This document shows positions 23,095 to 30,386 of a DNA stretch of 64,000 bases, one piece after another. The DNA is taken from IMG/VR virus record IMGVR_UViG_3300046558_000185, positions 1 to 64,000 of that record, one strand, 5' to 3'. Within the stretch, counting starts at the first letter, position 1; each line of letters begins with the position of its first letter. The position numbers and the translations under genes are program-made. The DNA comes from a virus. The notes beneath the pieces were generated by a model, which worked only from the letters and a program-made list of their open reading frames with translations, was not told where the DNA came from and did not search any database.

Positions 23095-23340
23095 ATGGCC
23101 CGCAGGGGAGCGCCAGTAGCCAAGACCGGCTCTGACCGACTCGGAGCCGACAAGGAGATCGAGAAGGTGGCCAAGAAGGCCCGCAAGGACGGATGGGAGG
23201 TGTCTGTAACTGGAGGGAACCACATCAAGTGGGTCGACCCGGACGGAAACACGGTCTGCATCAGCGGGCTGACCGGAGCCACGCCAGGCTGGGTCAAGGC
23301 CAAGAATCAGCTTAAGAAGGCCGGACTTCATATCAACTAA
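23095..23340 (+). CDS. HicA-like mRNA interferase (orphan)
   Basis: 81 aa. Residues ~18-81 fit the dsRBD-like HicA fold: KKARKDGWEVSVTGGNHIKW with candidate catalytic H43, a DPDGNTV strand, and a terminal helix KAKNQLKKAGL. No HicB antitoxin gene adjoins it. It ends with a CTTCATATC motif. It could be a toxin, a host-takeover RNase or an inactive RNA-binding relative. Confidence 0.72.
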   Translation: MARRGAPVAKTGSDRLGADKEIEKVAKKARKDGWEVSVTGGNHIKWVDPDGNTVCISGLTGATPGWVKAKNQLKKAGLHIN

Positions 23341-23354
23341 TAACCGAATAGCAC

Positions 23355-23409
23355 ATCCCGGGTACCATTAAGTCGCAAGCACAATACAGCGACGGGCGGT
23401 ACCCGGGAT
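23355..23409. promoter_or_regulatory. 12-bp inverted repeat ending in a start codon
   Basis: ATCCCGGGTACC (23355-23366) and GGTACCCGGGAT (23398-23409) are exact complements, 31 nt apart. The last two bases of the 3' arm are the AT of the ATG at 23408. As RNA it would pair the start region; as DNA it could be an operator or terminator. Confidence 0.6.
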
Positions 23410-23749
23410 GTTTGTTTTTCTGGCATCGGCCGATAGCGGAGGGCTGTCCGTCGACAACCCACTCGTGCTCGGACCGATCGCGGCTTTCATCTTCGCGGTT
23501 TTCGTCACCGAGGTAGTCGTCTCCGGTAAGGCCTACCGCCGTGAGGTGGAAGAGAACAGGCGCCTGCGGGCACTGACCGAGAAGGTCGTCCCCCTTGCCG
23601 AGCAGATGGTCACCACCGCCCGAGACCTGGTGCAGGCCACCAGGGACAGTGTCGCCGCACAGGCAACCGTGACGGACGTCCTCGAAGACGTCCTGGACCT
23701 GTTCCAGAGCGACGCGGCTCCCCGGCCTCGCCGGAGGAGGAGTCCCTGA
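23408..23749 (+). CDS. membrane protein with coiled coil (113 aa)
   Basis: One membrane span (LGPIAAFIFAVFVTEVVV) after a short N-terminus, then a long charged helix with heptads (~45-95) and an Arg/Pro-rich end. No Shine-Dalgarno; the start lies in the 3' arm of an inverted repeat. Function unknown. Confidence 0.6.
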   Translation: MFVFLASADSGGLSVDNPLVLGPIAAFIFAVFVTEVVVSGKAYRREVEENRRLRALTEKVVPLAEQMVTTARDLVQATRDSVAAQATVTDVLEDVLDLFQSDAAPRPRRRRSP

Positions 23750-23955
23750 TGCCACTGCTTCCCCAGACACGCGAGACGCGCGACGACATCGCCGACATCG
23801 AAGACCTGGTGGACCGCTGCCTCGAAGAGGTAGGCGCCATCGTGGAGTCGGCCTGCGAGCACATGTCCCGCCTGCGCACCTACAAGGGCAAGATGGCCCG
23901 CCTGCGCTCCGGCTTCGACGCCGCCCGGGAGGAGCCCGATGCCCAAGACACCTGA
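23749..23955 (+). CDS. small helical protein (68 aa)
   Basis: ATG 23749 overlaps the previous stop. Entirely helical (DIADIEDLVDRCLEEVGAIV). No family recognised. Confidence 0.6.
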   Translation: MPLLPQTRETRDDIADIEDLVDRCLEEVGAIVESACEHMSRLRTYKGKMARLRSGFDAAREEPDAQDT

Positions 23956-24127
23956 GCCCATCCCCGCCACCGGAGACGCCTACGCCGGAGGCTACGCCTT
24001 CACCGTGGGCGGCTCACCCTTCCGCAGCGCCCTTCTCTCCGCCGACCAATTCGCCGGAGCCCAGCCATGGGAAAGTCCCGGAGGAATGCCGGTAGGCTCA
24101 TTTACCGAGGCAGGCAGTTCCCTGTAG
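23939..24127 (+). CDS. small hypothetical protein (62 aa)
   Basis: ATG 23939 overlaps the previous gene by 17 nt. Gly/Ser/Pro-rich with little predicted structure. No family recognised. Confidence 0.5.
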   Translation: MPKTPEPIPATGDAYAGGYAFTVGGSPFRSALLSADQFAGAQPWESPGGMPVGSFTEAGSSL

Positions 24128-24137
24128 GAGCACACCC

Positions 24138-24269
24138 ATGTATGTATCAAGCTGCATCTTCCATGAGGGTCAGCATGTCTATTCCGGCCCCGATTGCCCT
24201 CATAATCAAACAGAGGACGAAGAGGGTCCGGTGAAGGAACCGGGCTGGACCGTCCAGCAAAACCGGTAA
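24138..24269 (+). CDS. small zinc-finger-like protein (43 aa)
   Basis: GTAGGAG precedes ATG 24138. CIFHEGQH and CPHN give a Cys/His set able to bind zinc. Codon use is less GC-biased than in neighbours. It ends in GWTVQ, a word also present early in the next protein. Confidence 0.5.
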   Translation: MYVSSCIFHEGQHVYSGPDCPHNQTEDEEGPVKEPGWTVQQNR

Positions 24270-24299
24270 CCCTTAACCCCTGTACGAAAGAGGAAGAAA

Positions 24300-24698
24300 G
24301 TGGCTGCATCCAAGAGCGCTGCCGAGCAGGTCACCGTCCCGGCTCCCGTCCCCGGCCGTTCGTCCGACTGGGACGCCCCCAACCTCGGCTGGACCGTCCA
24401 GAGCGGCGTCAAGTTCGAGAACACCGACCCGGTCCCCGGCCAGGTCTTCGTCGCCAAGCAGTTGCCCGTCCCGGCCCTCCAGGTCGCGGCTGGCATCGAC
24501 CCGGCGACCGCGAACGCCGGTCTCATCGTCCTGAGCGACGACGAGGCGGCCAAGCACCCGGGTGGCCCCGAGGCCGACGACCGTCTCGCCGGTACCTCCG
24601 TCTACGAGGGCACCATCAACGCTGCGGCCTCCACGGCCCCCGGCGCGGGTGACAAGGCCCCGGCGACGGCCTCCACGGTCGACAACGTCCCAGCCTGA
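24300..24698 (+). CDS. hypothetical protein (132 aa)
   Basis: GAGGAAGAAA precedes GTG 24300. A Pro/Val-rich protein (LGWTVQSGVKFENTD, VPGQVFVAKQLPVP) with an Ala/Gly-rich low-complexity C-terminus. It shares the GWTVQ word with the preceding mini-protein. Function unknown. Confidence 0.65.
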   Translation: MAASKSAAEQVTVPAPVPGRSSDWDAPNLGWTVQSGVKFENTDPVPGQVFVAKQLPVPALQVAAGIDPATANAGLIVLSDDEAAKHPGGPEADDRLAGTSVYEGTINAAASTAPGAGDKAPATASTVDNVPA

Positions 24699-24713
24699 TC
24701 CAAGCAGCCCCAA

Positions 24714-24745
24714 AGCCCCTGCTTCCCGTCACCGGGGCAGGGGCT
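24714..24745 (+). terminator. hairpin terminator
   Basis: AGCCCCTGC at 24714-24722 pairs exactly with GCAGGGGCT at 24737-24745. Confidence 0.7.
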
Positions 24746-24763
24746 GCTGCGTAAGGAGAGACA

Positions 24764-25231
24764 GTGGCATCCAGAAACCCCCGAGGCGGGGGGAGAGGCC
24801 GCAACAACGCCTACGAGCAGTTGTCCTTCGACTTCGGGGATCTGACCCCGCCAAGGCCAGCCGTCGAGATACCCGCCAGCAATGCCAACCCCGCCGCCCG
24901 AGCAGGATCCCGGCGAATCCTCAGCCAGGAAACTTCCGACGCAATCCAGTTGGCCAAGGACGGCGACGACTTCGACCTCCTGCCCTACCAGCCGACTCCG
25001 TCTATCAATCCGCCGCGCCCGAGGACTCTTGCCGCAGGTTATGACAGGGATGCTCAGACGCTGCGGGTCCGATTCCGGAATGGGCAGGTCTACGGGTACT
25101 ACAACGTCCCGCCGAATGTCTGGCGGAACTTCAAGCGCTGGAAGTCCCCGGGGCGCGGAATCAACCGGGTGCTGAACAACTTCTCCTACGCGCCCGAGCA
25201 CGACCTCGATTCCCCGACCGGCGTCGACTGA
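24764..25231 (+). CDS. KTSC domain protein
   Basis: 155 aa from GTG 24764 (AAGGAG upstream). Residues ~92-140 match the KTSC domain: AGYDRDAQTLRVRF, GQVYGYYNVPPNVW, FKRWKSPGRGINRVL. KTSC domains occur near phage and RNA/DNA-processing proteins, but their biochemical role is unknown. The N-terminal ~90 residues are basic and low-complexity. Confidence 0.75.
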   Translation: MASRNPRGGGRGRNNAYEQLSFDFGDLTPPRPAVEIPASNANPAARAGSRRILSQETSDAIQLAKDGDDFDLLPYQPTPSINPPRPRTLAAGYDRDAQTLRVRFRNGQVYGYYNVPPNVWRNFKRWKSPGRGINRVLNNFSYAPEHDLDSPTGVD

Positions 25232-25270
25232 TTTACCATTTCCGGCCGTCCGGAGAATAGGCTCCATCTC

Positions 25271-25573
25271 ATGCCTAACACTCATGGGGTGGGGCCTTTC
25301 TTCACCCACACACTCAACCTCAAGCCTGGGGCGCCGTTCCTTCATACCGCGCCCACTGACGAAATCGAGCCGCCCTACCGGCGCTCGAAGTCGCTCATCA
25401 TCAAGGTGTGGGCCGGAAAGGGGATCGTCCTCGGCCGGTGGCGCAACACATACCGGAATGAGAACGACGCCCTGTACACCGCCATCCAGGGATACGGCAA
25501 CGCGCTCTCCACCGACGATATCCGCGACAACGCCCACCGATTCGATGAGGACCTCGATGAACTCGTCATCTGA
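25271..25573 (+). CDS. hypothetical protein (100 aa)
   Basis: ATG 25271 after an AT-rich leader. Carries CTTCATACC (25340) as codons 24-26. A beta-rich centre (SLIIKVWAGKGIVLGRW) precedes a helical end. No family recognised. Confidence 0.65.
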   Translation: MPNTHGVGPFFTHTLNLKPGAPFLHTAPTDEIEPPYRRSKSLIIKVWAGKGIVLGRWRNTYRNENDALYTAIQGYGNALSTDDIRDNAHRFDEDLDELVI

Positions 25574-25676
25574 GAACACCGAGGAAGAGAAGGCAGCGGC
25601 CCGGCGGATGGTGGCCCAGAAGACCGACGACATGGACGAGGAGTACGACGCGCTATGCGCTCTTGGACTGATGTGA
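25557..25676 (+). CDS. mini-protein (39 aa)
   Basis: ATG 25557 overlaps the previous gene by 17 nt; its 3' end overlaps the next start by 22 nt. Acidic, helical, Ser-rich N-terminus. Coupling supports a real gene. Confidence 0.5.
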   Translation: MNSSSENTEEEKAAARRMVAQKTDDMDEEYDALCALGLM

Positions 25677-25915
25677 AGAACCGGCTTCGCGGTGGCGAGG
25701 AGCGGGTCGACCCCGTCCGGGCGAAGGCGGCCAAGAGGCTGGACCGGCTGTCCACGGTCGACGTGCTCGACTGGGCCGACGCGGTCGGCAGTGGCCTCGC
25801 CAAGGCCCTGGACGACTACCGCAAGCAGGCGACCCCCGAGAGCCTGCTGGAGGCCCACCAGGGGGCGCAGAGCCTCCTCGGCGTCCTGGACGTCCTGAGT
25901 AGGCGCGAGGCATGA
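25655..25915 (+). CDS. hypothetical protein (86 aa)
   Basis: ATG 25655 overlaps the previous mini-gene. All-helical, charged. Last gene before the terminator at 25918. No family recognised. Confidence 0.6.
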   Translation: MRSWTDVKNRLRGGEERVDPVRAKAAKRLDRLSTVDVLDWADAVGSGLAKALDDYRKQATPESLLEAHQGAQSLLGVLDVLSRREA

Positions 25916-25917
25916 CG

Positions 25918-25954
25918 AAGGCCCCCTCCCGGTCACCCGGTGGGGGCCTTTTCG
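25918..25954. terminator. bidirectional hairpin terminator
   Basis: AAGGCCCCC at 25918-25926 pairs exactly with GGGGGCCTT at 25942-25950, followed by TTCG. It separates a rightward operon from the leftward small gene at 25962. Confidence 0.8.
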
Positions 25955-25961
25955 TATGGTG

Positions 25962-26087
25962 TCAGGCTGCCAGCAGTTCCTCGTCGTCCTCTGCCTCGAC
26001 GGCGTCGGCGATGGTCTCCAGGACCTCGGAGCTGAGGGTCGGGGCCGCTGACACCCAGTGAGCGATCCAGTCGCTGTCCGTCATCAT
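25962..26087 (-). CDS. small WxxxWxxxAP-type protein, leftward (41 aa)
   Basis: ATG 26087 is preceded by AGAGAGGTGA. DWIAHWVSAAPTLSSEVLE is of the small actinobacterial type (W/A-AP-L-T/E-Q/E) often found beside integrases and replication genes. It resembles the 48-aa protein at 27826. It faces the serine recombinase with a palindrome between them, so a role in recombinase control is possible. Confidence 0.6.
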   Translation of the reverse strand: MMTDSDWIAHWVSAAPTLSSEVLETIADAVEAEDDEELLAA

Positions 26088-26124
26088 TGCAGGTCACCTC
26101 TCTGTCGACTGCCTGTCCGCTGTA

Positions 26125-26144
26125 CGGAGTTACGTCGAACTCCG
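26125..26144. promoter_or_regulatory. operator-like inverted repeat
   Basis: CGGAGTT (26125-26131) and AACTCCG (26138-26144) are exact complements 6 bp apart, between the divergent small gene and the serine recombinase. Confidence 0.45.
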
Positions 26145-26156
26145 CATGTCCCAACT

Positions 26157-26187
26157 TTGACAGAACTACATACGCTTCGTCTAGGGT
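26157..26187 (+). promoter_or_regulatory. possible promoter of the serine recombinase
   Basis: TTGACA at 26157-26162 with TAGGGT at 26182-26187 (19 bp). A second TTGACA lies at 26202-26207. Confidence 0.4.
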
Positions 26188-26234
26188 GTACCCCAGACCG
26201 TTTGACAAGGGTAGCTGAAGCTGGGGTACGAGGA

Positions 26235-27779
26235 GTGGGTATCAGGGACGACCGCCCGTTGGGGGGCTACCTCCGCATCTCTGACGTGGACGTAGCTGAA
26301 CTCCGGCGGGCCGTGAAGGCCGGTCGCATCACCGAGGAGGAGGCCGCCGAGGAGGAGCGCAAGGCGATTGTCAAGCAGAAGGAGGACCTGCGTTTCCTCG
26401 CCGAGAAGCACGAGCGCACCGTGGTCTGGTACGAGGACCACCGGCTGTCCGCCTTCAAGCGCAACGTCAAGCGCGTGGACTTCCTCCGCATGCTCGCCGA
26501 CCTCAAGGCCGAGCGCATCGCCGGAGTCCTCGCCTACGACATCGACCGGTTCGCTCGCCAGCCGCGCGACCTTGAGAAGTACATCGACGTCTACGAGGAC
26601 TTCATCGAGAGGAAGAAGAAGCGGCTGGTCTTCGACACCCTCTCCGGACAGAACTTCGACCTCACCACTTCCGACGGCCGGTTCTCCGCACGCCTCTACG
26701 TCTCCATCGCCAATAAGTCCTCCGAGGACACCTCCCGGCGAATCAAACGTGACAACAAGTACCGTGCCGAAAAGGGGCGCTACCACGGCGGCACGCACCC
26801 CTACGGCTGGATGGAAGAGGACAGGGACAAGGTCGACCCGGTAGCCAAGGACATCGTCAACAAGGCGATGGACATGTACATCGCCGGAGACAAGAACACC
26901 ACCATCGCCAAGTTCTTCCTCGACTCCGGCGTGCTCAACAAGGACACCGGAAAGCCCTACACGTGGGCCGGTGTGAAGACGATCATCATGCGACCGCGCA
27001 ACGCCGGGATCCGGATATACCTCGGAGAGGTGCAGTACGACGTCGAAGGCAATTACGTCATGGGCCCGTGGGAGCCGCTCTGCCCGGTAGAGAAGTACGA
27101 GGCCGTCCTGGGCGCGAAGAAGGAGCGAGAGAAGGCCCAGCCGCGTAACTACGCCGCCTACGACCAGAAGGTGGCGGTGAAGTACTTCCTGTCCCGGATC
27201 TGCCGCTGCGGCCGGTGCGGATACCCCATGGTCGGAAAGCCCGTATGGATCCGGGGAAAGAAGTCCGACTCCTTCGGCTACAACTGCAACAAGACCTCCT
27301 CCAACCCCGACGCCTGCGGGCGGATGGGTGTCACCGGCCCCCGGGTCGACGAACTCATCAAGAAGCTGATCTGGAACATCGTGGAGAAGTCCACGAAGGA
27401 GAAGAAGGTTCCCGAGCAGGTTCACAGCGACTGGACGCCGGAGAAGGAGGCCCGACTGGCCGAGGTCGAGCAGGAGATCAAGGACATCAAGGTCCTGTGG
27501 GATGCGAAGAAGGTCAAGGCCGTCACCTACATGACGACCCTCGACGACCTGGAGGCCGAGAAGAAGGACCTCCGCGCCCTGCGCGCCTACTCGGCCCCTG
27601 CCGCCGTCCGGGCCGTCACTCCCGAGCTGCTGCGCGTCGGCTGGGATGGCATGTCGGTCGAGCGTCAGCGCATCGTGGCCCGCACCGTCCTGACCGCAGT
27701 GGTCATCCACCCCGCGCGGGACGGTAAGAGGGGCGGCGGTTTCGACCCCGCGAGGATAGAGCCGATCTTCGCCGCGTAG
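26235..27779 (+). CDS. large serine recombinase (integrase/resolvase family)
   Basis: 514 aa from GTG 26235; a longer in-frame start exists upstream but would cover the promoter and operator region. The catalytic domain shows GGYLRIS with nucleophile S16, YDIDRFARQ, then ARLYVSIANKSSEDTSRRIK. A recombinase domain (HGGTHPYGW) follows, then a zinc ribbon (CRCGRCGYPM, later CNK and DACG) and a coiled coil. This is the layout of phage serine integrases. Attachment sites could not be located. Confidence 0.9.
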   Translation: MGIRDDRPLGGYLRISDVDVAELRRAVKAGRITEEEAAEEERKAIVKQKEDLRFLAEKHERTVVWYEDHRLSAFKRNVKRVDFLRMLADLKAERIAGVLAYDIDRFARQPRDLEKYIDVYEDFIERKKKRLVFDTLSGQNFDLTTSDGRFSARLYVSIANKSSEDTSRRIKRDNKYRAEKGRYHGGTHPYGWMEEDRDKVDPVAKDIVNKAMDMYIAGDKNTTIAKFFLDSGVLNKDTGKPYTWAGVKTIIMRPRNAGIRIYLGEVQYDVEGNYVMGPWEPLCPVEKYEAVLGAKKEREKAQPRNYAAYDQKVAVKYFLSRICRCGRCGYPMVGKPVWIRGKKSDSFGYNCNKTSSNPDACGRMGVTGPRVDELIKKLIWNIVEKSTKEKKVPEQVHSDWTPEKEARLAEVEQEIKDIKVLWDAKKVKAVTYMTTLDDLEAEKKDLRALRAYSAPAAVRAVTPELLRVGWDGMSVERQRIVARTVLTAVVIHPARDGKRGGGFDPARIEPIFAA

Positions 27780-27787
27780 CAGACAGC

Positions 27788-27823
27788 GAAAACCCCCGGA
27801 AGCCACTGGCGACCGGGGGTTTC
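27788..27823. terminator. bidirectional hairpin terminator
   Basis: GAAAACCCCCGG at 27788-27799 pairs with CCGGGGGTTTC at 27813-27823. It lies between the recombinase stop and the leftward gene ending at 27826. Confidence 0.75.
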
Positions 27824-27825
27824 GT

Positions 27826-27972
27826 CTACAGCAGGCCCATCAACTCCAGGACCTCGTCGGCCTTCTCGGGCTCCAGGACGGGCGCTCGGGCCGTCCATGC
27901 GGCCAGCCACGCCTCCTCTGCTGTCGGGGCGGAAGTATGAAGCGGTGCCGGGCTGATCTCTGTCATCGTCAT
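27826..27972 (-). CDS. small WxxxWxxxAP-type protein with LHT motif, leftward (48 aa)
   Basis: AWLAAWTARAPVLEPEKADE parallels the 41-aa protein at 25962 (W-3-W, AP, L, E). It carries the only minus-strand CTTCATAC (27935-27942), again in frame as Leu-His-Thr. No Shine-Dalgarno; the leftward -10 box ends about 12 nt before ATG 27972, so the mRNA may be nearly leaderless. Confidence 0.6.
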   Translation of the reverse strand: MTMTEISPAPLHTSAPTAEEAWLAAWTARAPVLEPEKADEVLELMGLL

Positions 27973-27983
27973 ACGGGAACCGT

Positions 27984-28012
27984 ACTATCGATTCCCCGGA
28001 ATCGCTATGCAA
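27984..28012 (-). promoter_or_regulatory. leftward promoter with embedded palindrome
   Basis: On the minus strand TTGCAT (28007-28012) and GATAGT (27984-27989) are 17 bp apart. The palindrome CGATTCC-CC-GGAATCG (27989-28004) fills the spacer, a typical repressor position. Confidence 0.5.
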
Positions 28013-28017
28013 GCGAC

Positions 28018-28046
28018 TTGATGTATGCACTTGACGACGATAGAGT
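28018..28046 (+). promoter_or_regulatory. rightward promoter of the tyrosine recombinase
   Basis: TTGATG at 28018-28023, 17 bp, TAGAGT at 28041-28046. It is back-to-back with the leftward promoter, so the palindrome between could control both. Confidence 0.5.
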
Positions 28047-28077
28047 CAGACCCGCAGCCACCACACAAGGAGGAAGC

Positions 28078-29154
28078 GTGACCATCGCACTGCGCAGCGC
28101 CGTCGAGGAGTACCTGGAGACCCGGGAGCGCTCCGGCAAGGCCGACAACACCATGCGCGTCGACACCACCTTGCTGCCCCGGTTCGCCGAGCACCTGGGC
28201 AACCCCGACTTCTCCCAGCTCTCCGCCAAGCAGGTGCGTGACTTCTTCTACGGGCCGGGCGGGATCATGGACGCCCACTCCACCCGCATCAAGGGCCAGC
28301 CGATCCGCGAGGCCGTAGGCCCCAGCACCCACAACAACTACCGCGCCCGGCTCAAGGTGTTCTTCACCTACTGCAAGAACAGCGGATTCACCGCGCTGGA
28401 CAACTACCTGACCGGCGTCGAGCCGCTGCCGGAGCCGAAGAGGCGCCGCCAGCAGCCTCCACCCTCGCTTCTGCTCCAGCTCCTGGACCAGGCGGAGTGC
28501 GCGATGCACCGTGCCTACCTGGCCACCGCGATCAACACCGCCTGCCGGGCCTCGGAGATCACGGGCATGCGCGTCGGGGACGTCGACTTCGCGCGGTCGG
28601 AAGTCTTCGTGACCGTGGTCAAGACGCGGGAGGAGGACGAGATGCCGCTGACGGCCGACCTGGAGCGCGAGCTGCGCCTGTGGCTGGTCGAGTACGCCGA
28701 GCTGCTGGGCCGCCCGCTACGCGCCGACGACTACCTGTTCCCTGCCCGCACGGGGAACACCATCTCCACCCACTACCTCGACGAGGCGACCGGCCAGCGG
28801 GTCTACGTCCGCACACCTTTCGTCTGGCACCCGGACCGGCCTGTCCAGCGCACAGAGAAGATCGTCAAGCACGCGCTCGCGGCCGTGGGCCTGCCCACCC
28901 GCTACGAGGGCACCCACACCATCCGCCGGGCGGTCGCGCGCGCGTACTTCGACTCACTGTCCACGGAACTGGGCTACGACGCCGGGCTCCGCACGGTCTC
29001 GGCCCTGCTGCATCACTCGAACATGGCCACCACCGAGCGCTACCTGGGCCTGTCCTCGGAGCGCAGGCGCCGCGACGAGACCATGAAGGGCAAGGCCTTC
29101 CTGACCGCGATGGTCAGCCAGGAGAACGTCGTCCCGCTGCGCCGGGCACAGTAG
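28078..29154 (+). CDS. tyrosine recombinase / integrase
   Basis: 358 aa from GTG 28078 (AAGGAGGAAG upstream). Catalytic residues are complete: R157 in NTACRASEI, a Lys in VKTREEDEMPL, H280 and R283 in HTIRR, LLHHSNMATT and nucleophile Y322 in ERYLG. The N-terminal SAM-like domain spans about residues 1-105. It follows the serine recombinase by 300 bp, an unusual pairing. Confidence 0.9.
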   Translation: MTIALRSAVEEYLETRERSGKADNTMRVDTTLLPRFAEHLGNPDFSQLSAKQVRDFFYGPGGIMDAHSTRIKGQPIREAVGPSTHNNYRARLKVFFTYCKNSGFTALDNYLTGVEPLPEPKRRRQQPPPSLLLQLLDQAECAMHRAYLATAINTACRASEITGMRVGDVDFARSEVFVTVVKTREEDEMPLTADLERELRLWLVEYAELLGRPLRADDYLFPARTGNTISTHYLDEATGQRVYVRTPFVWHPDRPVQRTEKIVKHALAAVGLPTRYEGTHTIRRAVARAYFDSLSTELGYDAGLRTVSALLHHSNMATTERYLGLSSERRRRDETMKGKAFLTAMVSQENVVPLRRAQ

Positions 29155-29160
29155 GACAGC

Positions 29161-29197
29161 AGAAAGGCCCCACCCGCCAGACGGATGGGGCCTTTCT
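29161..29197. terminator. bidirectional hairpin terminator
   Basis: AGAAAGGCCCCA at 29161-29172 pairs exactly with TGGGGCCTTTCT at 29186-29197. It separates the integrase from two leftward genes. Confidence 0.85.
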
Positions 29198-29207
29198 GCT
29201 GCGCAGC

Positions 29208-29438
29208 CTAGCCGATGCCGAAGCCGTACTTGAGGATCATTCCGAAGATCATGAGGATGCCCACGCCTGTCGCGGCTTCCTTGACTCCCTGCCAACCGCC
29301 GAAGCCCTCGAAGGGTGGGGTGTTGGCACGCTTGTAGAACTCCATCTGCTCGGAGCGGAGTTCGCGCTGCTGAAGGGCGTCCAGTTCGCTGTCGTGCGCG
29401 TAGCCCTGTATGCCGTTTTGGATGTGCCAGTCTTCCAT
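29208..29438 (-). CDS. small membrane protein, leftward (76 aa)
   Basis: ATG 29438 overlaps the upstream stop (TGATG) and has GGAGAG ahead of it. One C-terminal membrane span (TGVGILMIFGMILKYGFGI). A helical charged N-terminal part could face the cytoplasm. Function unknown. Confidence 0.6.
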   Translation of the reverse strand: MEDWHIQNGIQGYAHDSELDALQQRELRSEQMEFYKRANTPPFEGFGGWQGVKEAATGVGILMIFGMILKYGFGIG

Positions 29439-29650
29439 CACTGCTCTCCGTCCACGAAGGGTTGAGCCTGCTTCCGCAGCGGAGAGGTTCTGTCCCACAC
29501 GTGCCAGCGCCCCCCGCAGACCGGATCACTGGCGTACGTTACCTCGGCCGGAAAGTCTTTGACCTGCACCCTCTCCGGCTTGGGCTCTTCTTTAAGGTCC
29601 CGTCCGCATTCAGGGCACTTCTCCGGGTCCTGCATCGGGTACATGCCCAT
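29438..29650 (-). CDS. zinc-ribbon-like protein, leftward (70 aa)
   Basis: GAGGAG precedes ATG 29650. CPECGRD near the N-terminus and DPVCGGRW later could form a zinc site. Co-translated with the membrane protein downstream. Confidence 0.6.
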   Translation of the reverse strand: MGMYPMQDPEKCPECGRDLKEEPKPERVQVKDFPAEVTYASDPVCGGRWHVWDRTSPLRKQAQPFVDGEQ

Positions 29651-29698
29651 GGTGTGCTCCTCGTCCGTCTGTCAAGGATGCCCACTCTACTCTCTCGT

Positions 29699-29722
29699 CA
29701 AGCGGGTTGTCGATACCGCTTG
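29699..29722. promoter_or_regulatory. operator-like inverted repeat
   Basis: CAAGCGG and CCGCTTG are exact complements 10 bp apart, overlapping the -35 region of the rightward promoter at 29707 and upstream of the leftward gene pair. Confidence 0.45.
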
Positions 29723-29736
29723 CGCAGGTGTAGGGT
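29707..29736 (+). promoter_or_regulatory. sigma70-like promoter
   Basis: TTGTCG at 29707-29712, 18 bp, TAGGGT at 29731-29736. Confidence 0.5.
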
Positions 29737-29763
29737 GCCTTACATAGAGCGACGGAGGAAGCC

Positions 29764-30048
29764 ATGGACGATCTCGCTGAGGGCAGGACCATCCACGCCC
29801 GGGTTGCGTACGTGCACGACAAGGAGATTCACGTCTCCACAGTTCAGAGCCCCCAGGACGGCCTGTTCATCGACTGCCGGGAGTACATCCCCTCGCTGGA
29901 TGCCTATGGGCGCGGGCTGACCCTTCCGATCGGTCTCCTGGACGAGTTCCTCAAGGGCGTCGAGAGCGCCTGGCATGAGAACGGCGCTGGCGGTGTCGAG
30001 GACGAGACCCGGGACCGGCTGACGGGAGAGGCGCAGGTCGATGGCTGA
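29764..30048 (+). CDS. hypothetical protein (94 aa)
   Basis: GGAGGAAG precedes ATG 29764. N-terminal beta strands (TIHARVAYVHDKEIHVSTV), C-terminal helix. The next gene's start overlaps its 3' end. No family recognised. Confidence 0.65.
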   Translation: MDDLAEGRTIHARVAYVHDKEIHVSTVQSPQDGLFIDCREYIPSLDAYGRGLTLPIGLLDEFLKGVESAWHENGAGGVEDETRDRLTGEAQVDG

Positions 30049-30301
30049 TTTGCTGGTCGAGGTCCGCTGCCGTGGCTGCCGCAGGCTGCTGGGTGTGGCC
30101 AAGAAGGACGCCCCGCTGTACTGCGACCAGATGTGCTTCGAGGACTATCCAGCGGTGACGACGGAAGCCCGTGACTCTCTGGTGGCCGCTGTCTATGCGA
30201 AGGGTCGCTACACCTACGACGTACTGGGCAGGATGTTCGGCTTCACGCGCCAGCGCGCACAGCAGATCATCGCCGCGAGGGACATTCGACGTAGCGGCTG
30301 A
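30041..30301 (+). CDS. zinc-ribbon + helix-turn-helix regulator (86 aa)
   Basis: Residues 9-32 hold CRGCRR and YCDQMC, a Com/TFIIS-like zinc site. Residues ~55-86 (YDVLGRMFGFTRQRAQQIIA) form a sigma-region-4-type helix-turn-helix. The gene lies directly upstream of the terminase operon, so it may be a late-gene regulator (inference). Confidence 0.7.
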   Translation: MADLLVEVRCRGCRRLLGVAKKDAPLYCDQMCFEDYPAVTTEARDSLVAAVYAKGRYTYDVLGRMFGFTRQRAQQIIAARDIRRSG

Positions 30302-30341
30302 AGCCTTCCAGAAGCGATAATTACAAAGCAGTAGCAGAAAA

Positions 30342-30386
30342 CGCCTAACCTCAATTCCGTAGAGAAAACGGGATTGGGGTTAGGCG
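30342..30386. promoter_or_regulatory. 18-bp inverted repeat ending in the terminase start codon
   Basis: Arms 30342-30359 and 30369-30386 pair over 18 positions, with the few differences being G-U-compatible in RNA. The final G of the 3' arm is the first base of GTG 30386, and the arm contains the purine-rich stretch that would be the Shine-Dalgarno. Confidence 0.6.

Noticed and set aside
26058-26234. Upstream extension of the serine recombinase to 26058
   Set aside because: It would run through the promoter, the palindrome and the start of the opposing gene; homologous integrases begin close to the Y-x-R-x-S motif.
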